Shown here: positions 42,472 through 51,740 of the stretch, piece after piece | Layout of the letters: each line of letters begins with the position of its first letter | Position numbering within the stretch: the stretch's first letter is position 1 | Assembly: GCA_019639215.1 (NCBI GenBank) | Contig: JAHBSH010000004.1 | Coordinates: 1-60,607, forward strand | DNA length: 60,607 nucleotides | Direction: 5' to 3' | From: Acidobacteriota bacterium | GTDB lineage: Bacteria > Acidobacteriota > Blastocatellia > Pyrinomonadales > Pyrinomonadaceae | Position numbers and translations under genes: made by a program | Notes under the pieces: generated by a model | The model's input: only the letters and a program-made list of their open reading frames with translations | What the model was told of the DNA's origin: nothing | Database searches by the model: none

Positions 42472-43761
42472 TTACTTTGAATAATCGAACACCAAATTTG
42501 CGAACGCTTTCACGCCGACATCAAGCCGACTGTCATCGATCAGAAAATCAGGTGTATGATGCGGCGCCGCATCGGCGGCATTTTTGTCCGGCGACATTCC
42601 ACCCAACCAGAAAAAGAATGCCGGAGCTTTATCTCGGTAGAATGAAAAATCCTCTGCACCCATTACCCATTCGCTCTCGATCACATTGTCCTTTCCGGCT
42701 GCTTTCTGAAGAGACGGAAGCATTTTAGTGACCAGTTCAGGAGTGTTATACGTGACCTTGGTCAGCGTGTCGATCTTTATCTCGGCAGTAACGCCCTGGC
42801 TTTCAGCTATCTTTGTGATGGTCTCTCTGAACTGTGCATGGACCTGTTTATGCATATCAGGATCGAGCGTTCTTATCGTTCCGCCAAGAACGACCTCTTC
42901 AGGAATAATGTTCTCGCGAACGCCGCCGTTGATGCGGCCGATCGTTACTACGACCGGAGCTTTTGTCAGATCAGAACGGCGGGAAACTATCGTCTGCAGG
43001 CCGTTGATGATCTGAGCAGTAGCCACTATCGGATCAGCTCCTTGCCATGGATAAGCTCCGTGCGTTTGTTTTCCGCGTATCTTTACTTCAAAGAAATCGG
43101 CAGCAGCCATCATAGAACCTGATTTGTATCTGATAACACCGGCAGGCGTTTTGGAGTTGATGTGGATACCGAATATAGCGTCGATCTTCGGGTTATCCAT
43201 AACGCCTTCTTTGACCATCAGCGAAGCTCCGCCCTCTTCACCAGCGGGTGGTCCTTCTTCGGCGGGCTGAAAGATGAAAACGACAGTTCCTTTTATCTTG
43301 TCCTTCATTCCGGCAAGCAGTTCGGCGGCTCCCATCAGCATCGCAACATGTGTATCGTGTCCGCAGGCATGCATCACGCCTACGGTCTGGCCGTTATACT
43401 CGGTCTTTGCCTTTGAGCGGTAAGCGAGGTCATTTCTTTCTTCCACCGGAAGGGCGTCCATGTCTGCACGCAATCCCACGACCGGGCCGGGCTGTCCGCC
43501 TTTCAATATGCCGACGACGCCTGTGTGGGCGATCTTTGTCCTAACCTCAAAACCTAGCTTTCTGAGGTGATCTTCAACATATTTTGCTGTCTTGAATTCC
43601 CTGTTGCCGAGTTCAGGATTTTGATGGAGATGACGCCGCCATTCAATGACCTTTGGCAAGAGACGTTCCGCAGCTGCATCGATCTCGTCATTCACATTTA
43701 TTGCAAAGATAGGTGAGCTCATAAAGGCACATATACAAAGGGCCAAAAAGATTCTAGTCAT
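42472..43761 (-). CDS. Secreted M20-family amidohydrolase
   Basis: A 429-aa metallopeptidase-family enzyme with a signal peptide (IFLALCICAFMSSPIFA). It has the M20D pattern of hippurate/N-acyl-amino-acid amidohydrolases: WRRHLHQNPELGNREF, GLRADMDALPV, HACGHDTHVAM with metal ligands C and H, FQPAEEGPPAGEEGG, and a C-terminal MGAEDFSFY. It should release amino acids from N-acyl forms or short peptides, here in the periplasm. It is the last of the minus-strand hydrolase genes and ends at a terminator. Confidence 0.88.
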   Translation of the reverse strand: MTRIFLALCICAFMSSPIFAINVNDEIDAAAERLLPKVIEWRRHLHQNPELGNREFKTAKYVEDHLRKLGFEVRTKIAHTGVVGILKGGQPGPVVGLRADMDALPVEERNDLAYRSKAKTEYNGQTVGVMHACGHDTHVAMLMGAAELLAGMKDKIKGTVVFIFQPAEEGPPAGEEGGASLMVKEGVMDNPKIDAIFGIHINSKTPAGVIRYKSGSMMAAADFFEVKIRGKQTHGAYPWQGADPIVATAQIINGLQTIVSRRSDLTKAPVVVTIGRINGGVRENIIPEEVVLGGTIRTLDPDMHKQVHAQFRETITKIAESQGVTAEIKIDTLTKVTYNTPELVTKMLPSLQKAAGKDNVIESEWVMGAEDFSFYRDKAPAFFFWLGGMSPDKNAADAAPHHTPDFLIDDSRLDVGVKAFANLVFDYSK

Positions 43762-43837
43762 TTTTTTCTCCGCATGATGAGGTGCGTTTATTTTATGCGG
43801 AGCTTTGAGATATGTAAAAGCCTTTATGCAAACTTTT

Positions 43838-45022
43838 TTAGGAAGAACCCTTCACCCTCACTATAGCCTGTGCAGTATCCGCCAGAACGGCCGCCGGCGG
43901 TTTGCCGCCGAGCGAACCCGGTGCGCTTGTGTTGACCTGAACGGCAACAGCTATTTTGTGTTCGGGAAAATACATCATATCGGTCATGTAGCCCGGAAAA
44001 AATCCGCTGTGTCCAACGCTTGTTCCAGATTTAGTTTGGCGAATAATAACGCCGAGGCCGTATTTGGTTTCTTTTCCCAGCATCGGTGCCGCAACACCAT
44101 CCAGCATCTGTGACAAAAGGGTCTGATCAAATGCCTTAGCTTCGTACAATGCCTTAGCCCAGCGGGCAAGGTCTTCTGATGTAGAGGCGTATCCGCCGCC
44201 GGTCCATTCAAGCTGTGGGTTTATCACGAACTTCCCTTTCTGGATCATTTCATCATTTGGCCCAAAAGGATTGTTCGGCCCCGCGTATCCCTGAATAACG
44301 CCTTTCAGGACGATACCTTTTTGCGGAATAGTGTCTTTAAGTTTCAATGGTTTCAACAGACGGCGCTCGGCCTCATCAAAAAACGGCCTTCCGGTCAGCT
44401 TTTCAATTATCATTCCGAGAACGATGTAGTTCGTATCGGAATAATCCCATCCTTTACCGGCAGCAAATGGCGGTTCGGCATCTAAAAGATATGCAAGCCG
44501 CTGTTCAGGCGTCCATTCACGCAGCGGCTCTTTTTTCAGGTCGCTCGTAAATGTGTCCTTGAATTCATACCGAACGAGTCCGCTGGTGTGGTTCATCAGC
44601 TGCCGGACGGTGACATCATTCGCATTGGGCAGACGAGAGAACCAAGGCTCTTTTCCCAGATACTTTTCGACCTTGTCATCAAGCTGAAGCTTTCCTTCCT
44701 TTACAAGCTGCATTGCCACCGCCGCCGCGAAGGTTTTTCCTGTGCTTCCGGCAAGCATTCTGTCATCGGGCCGCATCGGCTTTTTTGTTGACCTGTCAGA
44801 GTATCCAACGGCAAGGCCGAACGATTCGCCGTTGGGCAGCACGACTCCGAGCGTAGCTCCGGGAAATTTACCTGCCTTGTGCCATTCATCCAGCATCCGC
44901 TGCAGCTCTTGTTTCAGTGCAGCAGTTCCGGCAGGTTTGGCGGCGGTCTGTGCCAAAGATGCCGTGGCAAAAAGCATCACGGCGGTTATGACAAAAATGG
45001 TTCGTCTTAGCATTTGCATCAT
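43838..45022 (-). CDS. Secreted serine hydrolase, class C beta-lactamase fold
   Basis: A 394-aa protein with a signal peptide (1-24). The catalytic S93-x2-K96 is in LAGSTGKTF. The second motif is YSD in DYSDTNYIVLG, where most relatives have YxN. The third-motif region lies near GHSGFFPGY. Such proteins are esterases, D-aminopeptidases or peptidoglycan-related hydrolases rather than true beta-lactamases. It overlaps the upstream LolA-like gene by 4 nt (ATGA), so the two are coupled. Confidence 0.85.
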   Translation of the reverse strand: MMQMLRRTIFVITAVMLFATASLAQTAAKPAGTAALKQELQRMLDEWHKAGKFPGATLGVVLPNGESFGLAVGYSDRSTKKPMRPDDRMLAGSTGKTFAAAVAMQLVKEGKLQLDDKVEKYLGKEPWFSRLPNANDVTVRQLMNHTSGLVRYEFKDTFTSDLKKEPLREWTPEQRLAYLLDAEPPFAAGKGWDYSDTNYIVLGMIIEKLTGRPFFDEAERRLLKPLKLKDTIPQKGIVLKGVIQGYAGPNNPFGPNDEMIQKGKFVINPQLEWTGGGYASTSEDLARWAKALYEAKAFDQTLLSQMLDGVAAPMLGKETKYGLGVIIRQTKSGTSVGHSGFFPGYMTDMMYFPEHKIAVAVQVNTSAPGSLGGKPPAAVLADTAQAIVRVKGSS

Positions 45023-45783
45023 TTTCGCTTTTTATAGTAATCGCGGCTTGCGCTCATCCATGACGCAGGTTCCCAAAGGTTATCTGAAAGGTCGATATCC
45101 GCCTGCACATCACTATATTCCTCAAGCATCGTTCGTTTTCCGTCAACAAAGAACACGACCTCGGGCGCGACCCAGCCACCTTTCAGCCTCTCATATTTGT
45201 TGAATTGTATTTCCTGAATGCTCTTCTTCTCTCCGGCTCCACGTGGCTCGATAAGCCGGACAAAATAGAGATTCTTTTTATCTATCCAGAACTGTGGCGA
45301 TGAAAGATCGTTCTGCTTTGCACCGACCACATAGACGCTGCGTCCCTGCCATTTGTCCTGACGAATGATCGATAGGTCAATGCCGAGCGACCTCAACTGT
45401 TCGGCTGTCTTTTCAGCAGGCTGAGCATAGACGTCAAAACCAAGCACCAATAGCGGATGAACGAGATCGCGGCTGGCAACCGGCTCTCCGTCACGGAATG
45501 AATGCATACGGCCATTATCAAAAATTACGCCGTTGCCTTTATCTTCCGGAGCAATGTCTATGCGCAGCCTTCCCGGAACCGACATAGCTTCATACCAGGT
45601 TGCGACCTCGCTGGACCCATCAGGTTTGTATGTCGTCGTTTTTTGAACAAAGGTCATCGTGCGGTACCATTTTCCCGCATATTTCCTGTTCATCGCAGCG
45701 ATCAGCTCATTGCCGTCCTTGATCGGAAAAACAGCCGCCGGCAGCAACATCAGCGTAATAAAAGCAAGATATAACTTTCTCAT
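45019..45783 (-). CDS. LolA-like periplasmic protein
   Basis: A 254-aa protein with a signal peptide (LYLAFITLMLLPAAVFP). The fold pattern is that of LolA/LolB-like outer-membrane lipoprotein carriers: an early MTFVQKTTTY strand, PGRLRIDIAPEDKGNGVIF, FWIDKKNLYFVRLIEP and QEIQFNKYERLKGGWVAPE. It is probably a periplasmic binder of lipid-like molecules; it is not the canonical LolA. It is coupled to the serine hydrolase downstream, and the NTF2-like gene ends 13 nt before it. Confidence 0.7.
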   Translation of the reverse strand: MRKLYLAFITLMLLPAAVFPIKDGNELIAAMNRKYAGKWYRTMTFVQKTTTYKPDGSSEVATWYEAMSVPGRLRIDIAPEDKGNGVIFDNGRMHSFRDGEPVASRDLVHPLLVLGFDVYAQPAEKTAEQLRSLGIDLSIIRQDKWQGRSVYVVGAKQNDLSSPQFWIDKKNLYFVRLIEPRGAGEKKSIQEIQFNKYERLKGGWVAPEVVFFVDGKRTMLEEYSDVQADIDLSDNLWEPASWMSASRDYYKKRK

Positions 45784-45796
45784 ACATGCCTCTGCA

Positions 45797-46294
45797 TTAT
45801 TTCTTCGGCGAAGGTTTTAGTGCCTTTTCCTTTTCGGTGCAGCCGCCCGGATCCATCGTCGAAGCTCCGTTGGCTATTTTCCAACCCGCATCGGTGCGTA
45901 CCAGATTGAATTGATTGATGCCGCAATGTGACAATTTGCCTTCTGCCCAGAAAACATATCGTCCCCAGACCATTGCCCAGTCGCCATCCACCTCAACTTT
46001 CGGGTCCGGCATAACTTCCTCTATGCCGCCGGGTTTTGTGAAGAATTTGCTGAAGGCTTCGTTGCCGATGACGCTGATACGGGATTTGCCGTCACGCATT
46101 TTTTGTATGGCAACCAATTGATTTTCGGGTGTTCCGGTCTCAATTATTCCTGCCGCATTGGCAGCAGCCATTTCGTCAAACAGTTTGTTAACGATGTCGA
46201 GAACTGCCTTTTTATCGTCAGCCGGTTTTTGTGCAAAACCATTCACGGTAAAAACGAAGATAAGGGCAAAAACAGCTAAGAATGTTCTTTTCAT
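45797..46294 (-). CDS. Secreted NTF2-like (SnoaL/DUF4440) protein
   Basis: A 165-aa protein with a signal peptide (TFLAVFALIFVFTVNGFA). The mature part has the cone-shaped NTF2/SnoaL pattern: a helix KKAVLDIVNKLFDEMAAAN, then WAMVWGRYVFWAEGKLSHCG and QFNLVRTDAGWKIANGA. Family members bind small ligands or are enzymes; none can be chosen here. It starts 4 nt after the alpha/beta-hydrolase gene in the hydrolase group. Confidence 0.8.
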   Translation of the reverse strand: MKRTFLAVFALIFVFTVNGFAQKPADDKKAVLDIVNKLFDEMAAANAAGIIETGTPENQLVAIQKMRDGKSRISVIGNEAFSKFFTKPGGIEEVMPDPKVEVDGDWAMVWGRYVFWAEGKLSHCGINQFNLVRTDAGWKIANGASTMDPGGCTEKEKALKPSPKK

Positions 46295-46298
46295 AATT

Positions 46299-47660
46299 TT
46301 ATATCTGTCCGGTTATTTTTCTTGTCCATTCGACCATTGCACGGTCTAGTTCAGTGTTCACACGCGGAAAATCCCACTCGTCCGTCGGAGGAACGATGCT
46401 GTTTGAATGATCGGTATTTGGAAACACCTTTATCGTCAGATGTTTATTGCGCGCTTTTGACTGTGCCTGTTCAATTATCCGGCGGCTTTTTGTGACCGGA
46501 ACCACAATGTCCTGTTCGCCCCACGCAACAAATACCGGCACCTTCAATTTTTCCCAGATAGGAACAGGATCGAAAAACAACAGCCGCAAAGCGCCAAGCG
46601 GCGGCAGATCGCCCGCAAGCTGCGGCGGCAATTCTGCCGGGCCGAACCAGCGTTCCTTGCTGTTGGCTATAAGTTCCTGCGAAACCTCGGACCGCATCTG
46701 CTGATATCTGCCGTCTTTTTTGAGAATGTTGCGGTTCAGGTCATAAAGTTTTTCGCGGAGTTTGGTCGCCTTTTCGATCTCGTCTTCGGTCATACTTTGC
46801 GACCGCATCACGCCTGCCCGATGGTAAATACTTTGCTCGGCAGGAGTTACGCCCGCCGCTGCGCTTGCGATGACGAACGCGACATCTTTTGAGCGAGCCG
46901 CCGCCAGCGGAGCGACCCAACCGCCCTGACTGTGTCCGGCGACGCCGATCTTTTTAGGGTCGATATCGCTTCGCCCTGCCAGATATCTGAAACCGGCGAC
47001 GGCATCAGCTGCCAGATCTTCCATACTGGCGGAGCGTGTGTCGCCGGATGACGATCCTGATCCGCGTTTATCGTAAATAAGAGCTGCAATGCCTCTGTTT
47101 GCAAAATGTTTTGCCCACGAACGATATGCCGTGCGTTCATTCGGTGAACTGCCGTGAGTTATGACGACCGCAGGAAACGGCCCTTTGCCTACCGGCAAGA
47201 GAACGGTGCCTGCCAGGCTTACATCGCGATTGGAAAAAGAAACATCTGCTTCGGTGAATTTCGGCGAAGGTTTTTCTCCCCGGTTCGCATAGAACGTTCC
47301 GTTAACGCCGAATCCTGTCCATTCGCCTGCGAATTTTCCGTTGTCGATCTTACCGTCAAAAATTATCGGATTCCCGCTTGGCTGAGGTTTTTCAAGACGG
47401 TATCCATTTTCAGTACGCTTTAAAGGAAATGCCACATCAGCCACGTCCAGATCGACAAAGGTGATGCTTGCCTTTAGTTCTCCGTTCTCGCGAACGGCAG
47501 TTATTTCGACACGCCAATCCTTTCCATCTCGTTCGACAGCACCTGACCAAAATCCAATGATCGGCTCATCAGCAGCGATAGCAAAACACGCTGCCGTAAG
47601 TATCATCAGATGCATAGCTACGAAGCTGATCGTGTTCATAATGCCGAAAGTCCTGCTCAT
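46299..47660 (-). CDS. Secreted alpha/beta hydrolase
   Basis: A 453-aa protein with a signal segment (about 9-30). Residues 34-130 form a beta-rich N-terminal domain seen in DUF3887/YuxL-like hydrolases (IGFWSGAVERDGKDWRVEI). The alpha/beta-hydrolase domain follows, with the oxyanion segment HGSSPNERTAY and the nucleophile S244 in GHSQGG. The acid and His are expected in WGEQDIVVP and FPNTDHSNS. It is probably an esterase or acyl-peptidase of the periplasm. A second in-frame ATG (47639) is a possible start. Confidence 0.85.
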   Translation of the reverse strand: MSRTFGIMNTISFVAMHLMILTAACFAIAADEPIIGFWSGAVERDGKDWRVEITAVRENGELKASITFVDLDVADVAFPLKRTENGYRLEKPQPSGNPIIFDGKIDNGKFAGEWTGFGVNGTFYANRGEKPSPKFTEADVSFSNRDVSLAGTVLLPVGKGPFPAVVITHGSSPNERTAYRSWAKHFANRGIAALIYDKRGSGSSSGDTRSASMEDLAADAVAGFRYLAGRSDIDPKKIGVAGHSQGGWVAPLAAARSKDVAFVIASAAAGVTPAEQSIYHRAGVMRSQSMTEDEIEKATKLREKLYDLNRNILKKDGRYQQMRSEVSQELIANSKERWFGPAELPPQLAGDLPPLGALRLLFFDPVPIWEKLKVPVFVAWGEQDIVVPVTKSRRIIEQAQSKARNKHLTIKVFPNTDHSNSIVPPTDEWDFPRVNTELDRAMVEWTRKITGQI

Positions 47661-47692
47661 GTCTGCTCGTGTCGCTGATCGGAAGATCTGTC

Positions 47693-49150
47693 TTAATCTG
47701 CCTTCTTTGGCTCGTGGTAGGCTCCGGCGATCTTCGGTGCGATCTCATCCAGCCATCCGTTCAATTCTTTTTGCGAATACCACTTGCCCTTGAGCATTAC
47801 ACCCGCGCGGTCGTATGTGGCCGTGATGTCTGCAAGCGGGTCTGCATTCAACAGGACCAGGTCGGCCTGTTTGCCTTTTTCGATAGTTCCGGCTTTACCA
47901 AGCGTACCGAAAAACTCATGCGGGTTCCGCGTACCGGCGGCCAGAGCAGCGTAATTTCCGATGCCTGCGTCACGCAAAGCCTTTAACTCGTGGTGCATCG
48001 CAAAACCGTAAAGCCATAGAAATTCCGGCGTATCTGAGCCCGCCATCAGCTTGCCGCCCGCGTCGTGAATTGCTTTTATCAGCTTGTTTCGCGCGTCTAT
48101 CCATTTCGCCTTTCGTTCCGCCGGGACACGCGTGATAACAGCCGCCCGCTTGTACCAGTTCAGCCACTGTAGCTGCACCTTTTCTGGATAAAAACGAAAA
48201 TCCGGCTGGGCACGGATCGATTCCTCACTTCGAGGCAAGCCGAACGAATTTTTGAAAAAATGCTGCGTCGGATTGGAAAACGGATTTGCCTCGACCGATC
48301 TTTTGGCGACAAGCGGGATCTTTGCTTCGTCGATGTGATCCAGGCTTTCCCAATTTTTCGGATCGGACATATAAAGGTCGGAAACCGAACCCTTCATCGG
48401 AGCATCATCGCGAAGTATCTGCTCCATATAACCGTCAAGATGATCGATCTGCTGTTTTGCCTTCCACGCTCGCGGAGCAGTAACGTATTCGCGGTCTGCA
48501 TGACCGACGACGCGTATGCCTTGTTTCGCGGCTTCGTCGATAGCTGCCTCATAAACATTTGCGTCGATAAAGGTCGTAACCTTGATGAAATCGTATCCTG
48601 CTGCCTTAGACTTTCGGACGGCTTCACGAGCTTCTTCTTCTGTCGTGACCACAAAGTCGTTACCTTGTTTGCGGCCGGTAAGATGAGGACTGGCAACATA
48701 GATGGTTGGTGCAACGATCTCGCCTTTTGCAGAACGCAAGCGCAGGCCCAGCAGTTCCGGTGTGCCGATCATAAAACGGACGGTCGTCACGCCATTGGCA
48801 ACCATGACCCGCAGCTCATCAGGAGCGATCGCTTTGTCATACTCATCGCCATCAGAAAGCAGATGTGTGTGCATATCAACAAGGCCGGGAATAAGATATT
48901 TGCCCTTGCCATCTATCCGCTGAGCATCTTTGGGAACTTTTACTTTTTTTGTGTCGCCGATGTCTGCGATCTTGCCGTCACGAATTATGACCGTTTGATC
49001 TTTGAGGACACGCTCGCGATCCATCGGGATAACATTGACACCGACGAACGCTATAACGCCGGACTTGGCCTTATACCGACCAGTTGCCGAAGCAAACGAC
49101 GAAACGCATAGAACGATGATCGCGGTAATGAGTGTCAGTTTTTTTCTCAT
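47693..49150 (-). CDS. Secreted amidohydrolase (imidazolonepropionase/prolidase-like)
   Basis: A 485-aa metal-dependent hydrolase with a signal peptide (LTLITAIIVLCVSSFASA). Metal ligands H94 and H96 lie in VDMHTHLL, a later His in RVVGHADREY, and the catalytic Asp in AGSDTPEF. The final part (GTLGKAGTIEKGKQADLV) is the usual beta-domain closure. Relatives include Xaa-Pro/Xaa-Arg dipeptidases and cyclic amide hydrolases. It is part of the minus-strand secreted-hydrolase series. Confidence 0.85.
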   Translation of the reverse strand: MRKKLTLITAIIVLCVSSFASATGRYKAKSGVIAFVGVNVIPMDRERVLKDQTVIIRDGKIADIGDTKKVKVPKDAQRIDGKGKYLIPGLVDMHTHLLSDGDEYDKAIAPDELRVMVANGVTTVRFMIGTPELLGLRLRSAKGEIVAPTIYVASPHLTGRKQGNDFVVTTEEEAREAVRKSKAAGYDFIKVTTFIDANVYEAAIDEAAKQGIRVVGHADREYVTAPRAWKAKQQIDHLDGYMEQILRDDAPMKGSVSDLYMSDPKNWESLDHIDEAKIPLVAKRSVEANPFSNPTQHFFKNSFGLPRSEESIRAQPDFRFYPEKVQLQWLNWYKRAAVITRVPAERKAKWIDARNKLIKAIHDAGGKLMAGSDTPEFLWLYGFAMHHELKALRDAGIGNYAALAAGTRNPHEFFGTLGKAGTIEKGKQADLVLLNADPLADITATYDRAGVMLKGKWYSQKELNGWLDEIAPKIAGAYHEPKKAD

Positions 49151-49203
49151 AAGTGCATTTCTCAGTATTCGTCAGACTAGATCCAGCCTGAACCATGAAT
49201 CTT

Positions 49204-50580
49204 TTATTCAACACGCCGGGCGGCATACAGTCCCATGAATACGTGCTGAAAATTTCCCTTGCTGTTCGCGACGAAAAGGAATTCGCCCTGCGGATATCCG
49301 AACGTATCCTTGTCTGTTTGTCTTAGCTCGTGTTCGCTGCCGTCCAGTTTTAGATAGAATTTGCCGTCGCGGACAAGAAATTCCCATGTTTGCGGTTCAT
49401 GTCGAAATTTACCCGCATATTTGCGAAGCTGTGTCTCATCTGCAGCTTCAAATTTTTTCGGTGATCCGTCACCGGCATCAGGTTTAAGCGGAAGGAAAAG
49501 CTGATTGAATTTTTGCCGTGTTCGCGGGAGTGTTTGTCCATTGCTATTGGTCAAAACGACCAGTGCGTATCTCTGAACCGGAGCAAAGAAGATCGTTGCT
49601 CCGTATCCGCGTGAAACACCGCCGTGTGAGATAGTATCGACACCGCCGACCTTGTAGCCCATCAGCCCGTAACTATAGAAAACTGGTTCATCGCCCGGCA
49701 AAGAGAACTGCGGCTTCATAAGTTCTTTGACGACTGAACTTGGCAGCGCTTGTTTGCCATCGATTTTTCCGTCATTCAAGACAGCGATCATCCAACGTGA
49801 GATGTCATTGACGCTTGAAAAGATAGAACCGCCGGGATATATCGCGGCATTATTTGCCGCCGGACGATTTACCGAATGTTCCTTTCCCTGACGATTGTGG
49901 CCTAAGGCCAGCGGATACGTCATCGCCTCACGCGGACGAAGAAAACTGTGCTTCATCCCAAGCGGTTGAAAAAGCAGATCAGACATCGCATCTGCGTATG
50001 GTTTTCCGTGGATCTTTTCTACGATCAAGCCCGTCAGCCAAAAATTTGCACTTGAATATGAATAGATAGTTGACGGATCTGTAAAGAAGGCTGTGTCTTT
50101 CCATGCGGCGACATTTGCCGCGAGGGCTCCGTCATCATCGCTCATCACATCCGTATTCATGTCGCGAAGGCCGGATGACTGGCTCATCAGCATGTGCGGC
50201 GTCAGCCCGGACACCTTTGGCGGCAGGCCAGAAACGTATGTAGAAACCGGCGCATCGAACCGCGTCTTTTTCTGGTCTGCCAGAACGGCAAAGGCAGCTG
50301 CGGTAAACATCTTTGTCGTTGATCCGATGCGAAACAGCGTATCGGCGGTCACGTTCGAACCGCCCTCGGCACTTGTTTTCCCAAAACCCTTTGCCCAGAC
50401 CACACCGTCACCGGAAACTATAGCAATAGCGGCTCCCGGAGTTCCCGTCGAATCCATCTCGGCTGCGGCGGTCTTTTCCAGTTCTGCCAGCTTTTCCGGC
50501 AAAGACTGTGAGGCTGCTGCTATCGCAAAAAAAGCGAACAACGCCAGCAGCATCACAGAAACGCGTATGGTCTTTTTCAT
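49204..50580 (-). CDS. Secreted serine hydrolase, class C beta-lactamase fold
   Basis: A 458-aa protein. The ATG at 50580 is chosen because it follows GGGAG and begins a clear signal peptide (VSVMLLALFAFFAIAAA); an upstream in-frame start is less likely. The catalytic S87-x2-K90 lies in RIGSTTKMFT, followed by YSSANFWLTG and a HGG motif (ISHGGVSRGYG). A C-terminal lipocalin-like domain (KYAGKFRHEPQTWEFLVRDG) is typical of this subfamily. It differs from the serine hydrolase at 43838 in having this extra domain. It starts 4 nt after the propeller gene ends. Confidence 0.85.
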   Translation of the reverse strand: MKKTIRVSVMLLALFAFFAIAAASQSLPEKLAELEKTAAAEMDSTGTPGAAIAIVSGDGVVWAKGFGKTSAEGGSNVTADTLFRIGSTTKMFTAAAFAVLADQKKTRFDAPVSTYVSGLPPKVSGLTPHMLMSQSSGLRDMNTDVMSDDDGALAANVAAWKDTAFFTDPSTIYSYSSANFWLTGLIVEKIHGKPYADAMSDLLFQPLGMKHSFLRPREAMTYPLALGHNRQGKEHSVNRPAANNAAIYPGGSIFSSVNDISRWMIAVLNDGKIDGKQALPSSVVKELMKPQFSLPGDEPVFYSYGLMGYKVGGVDTISHGGVSRGYGATIFFAPVQRYALVVLTNSNGQTLPRTRQKFNQLFLPLKPDAGDGSPKKFEAADETQLRKYAGKFRHEPQTWEFLVRDGKFYLKLDGSEHELRQTDKDTFGYPQGEFLFVANSKGNFQHVFMGLYAARRVE

Positions 50581-50584
50581 CGAA

Positions 50585-51577
50585 TTAAACTCCCGCAACC
50601 GCCACGCCGTCAGGGCCATCGCCGGTTTCGACACTTCCCGTAACCTCGCCCTTTTCCAGATCTACCCTTAACAGAAGATTGGGCTGTACAGCCGTGACGA
50701 AAGCAGTTTTACCGTCTGCAGAGAACGCTACGCCTAGAGGTACACTTTCAAGCTGGATCCGACGCACCTCTTTCCTGGTTGCAGCGTCGATCACAACGAT
50801 GTCCTTTGTCGGGAGCATCGTGCATATCACATATTTGCCGTCCGGCGTAAATCTGACACGATACGGCCTTCCTTTGGTATCTATCTTTGCGACAGAAGCT
50901 TTCTTTGCTGTATCAACTATCTCTACGACACCTTCCTGATTAAGGCCGATCCATACCTCTTTTCCGTCAGGAGAAAGGTCTATTGCCTCAGGTTGCTTGC
51001 CAACAGGAATATGAACGACCGAAGAACCGGCAGGCGGCACAGCCTGAAACGTAAATGCTGTAACGCTGTCCGAACCGATATTCGCCGTATAAAAAGCTTT
51101 CTGATCGCTGCTGACCGCGACCATATGCGAGCCATTTTGTCCCGTGCCCATCATCCAATCGACCTTGTTCGCGGCCGGATCGTAACGAGCGATCATTCTG
51201 TTCGTTTCTGCGGTGAAATAAAGCTTTCCGCCGACCAGCTGGATGCCATGCGGCCGCATCAGTGGAAGCAGATCGACCCGCCGTGTCTCTTTCGCGGTTG
51301 CAATATCAATGATCGAAAAAGAACTGCCGGGTGTTTGAGCTCCGTAATTTGCTACGTATGCGGTCTTGCCGTCTTCAGACAACACGACCTCATGCGGGCC
51401 TGCACCAACCGGAACACGGCCCGTGACCTTCATCGCATTGGGGTCGATGATGACAAGTTCGTTTCCGTTCTTGTTCAGGACGACGGCAACAGGTTTTATG
51501 TTTTGAGCCAGTACGACAGAGCCATTTGCAAATATGATCGCAGCCGCCAACAACCCGAGAATCAAGCTTTTTTTCAT
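50585..51577 (-). CDS. Secreted YVTN/YncE-type beta-propeller protein
   Basis: A 330-aa protein with a signal peptide (SLILGLLAAAIIFANGSVVLA). The ATG at 51577 follows AGGAGAT. It consists of repeated blades such as GAGPHEVVLSEDGKTAYVAN, GKQPEAIDLSPDGKEVWIG and SVPLGVAFSADGKTAFV, which make a seven-bladed propeller of the YncE family. Its role is unknown; such proteins bind surfaces or metals. It is the first gene of the long minus-strand series and lies divergently to the HerA-like gene. Confidence 0.85.
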   Translation of the reverse strand: MKKSLILGLLAAAIIFANGSVVLAQNIKPVAVVLNKNGNELVIIDPNAMKVTGRVPVGAGPHEVVLSEDGKTAYVANYGAQTPGSSFSIIDIATAKETRRVDLLPLMRPHGIQLVGGKLYFTAETNRMIARYDPAANKVDWMMGTGQNGSHMVAVSSDQKAFYTANIGSDSVTAFTFQAVPPAGSSVVHIPVGKQPEAIDLSPDGKEVWIGLNQEGVVEIVDTAKKASVAKIDTKGRPYRVRFTPDGKYVICTMLPTKDIVVIDAATRKEVRRIQLESVPLGVAFSADGKTAFVTAVQPNLLLRVDLEKGEVTGSVETGDGPDGVAVAGV

Positions 51578-51740
51578 CAAAAGATCTCCTATAAAAATCA
51601 GAAACAAAATGTTTTAGTCCCCGTGAGTGGTTGTTCTAACGCGAAAGCCCTGACAAAGGTTTCATGAGTTTGTAAAATTTTAGCGGAGCGGGGATGTGTT
51701 ATACTTTCGCCGCCGATACATTATCTGTTTATAAATATAA

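Noticed and set aside
43838..45022. Antibiotic-resistance beta-lactamase (also the gene at 49204)
   Set aside because: Both have the class C fold and SxxK, but the other motifs and the extra domain match the broad serine-hydrolase family, not known resistance enzymes.
48260..49111. 283-aa open frame opposite the amidohydrolase gene
   Set aside because: It lies wholly inside a well-supported gene on the other strand and is rich in Cys, Arg and Ile as expected of a shadow frame.
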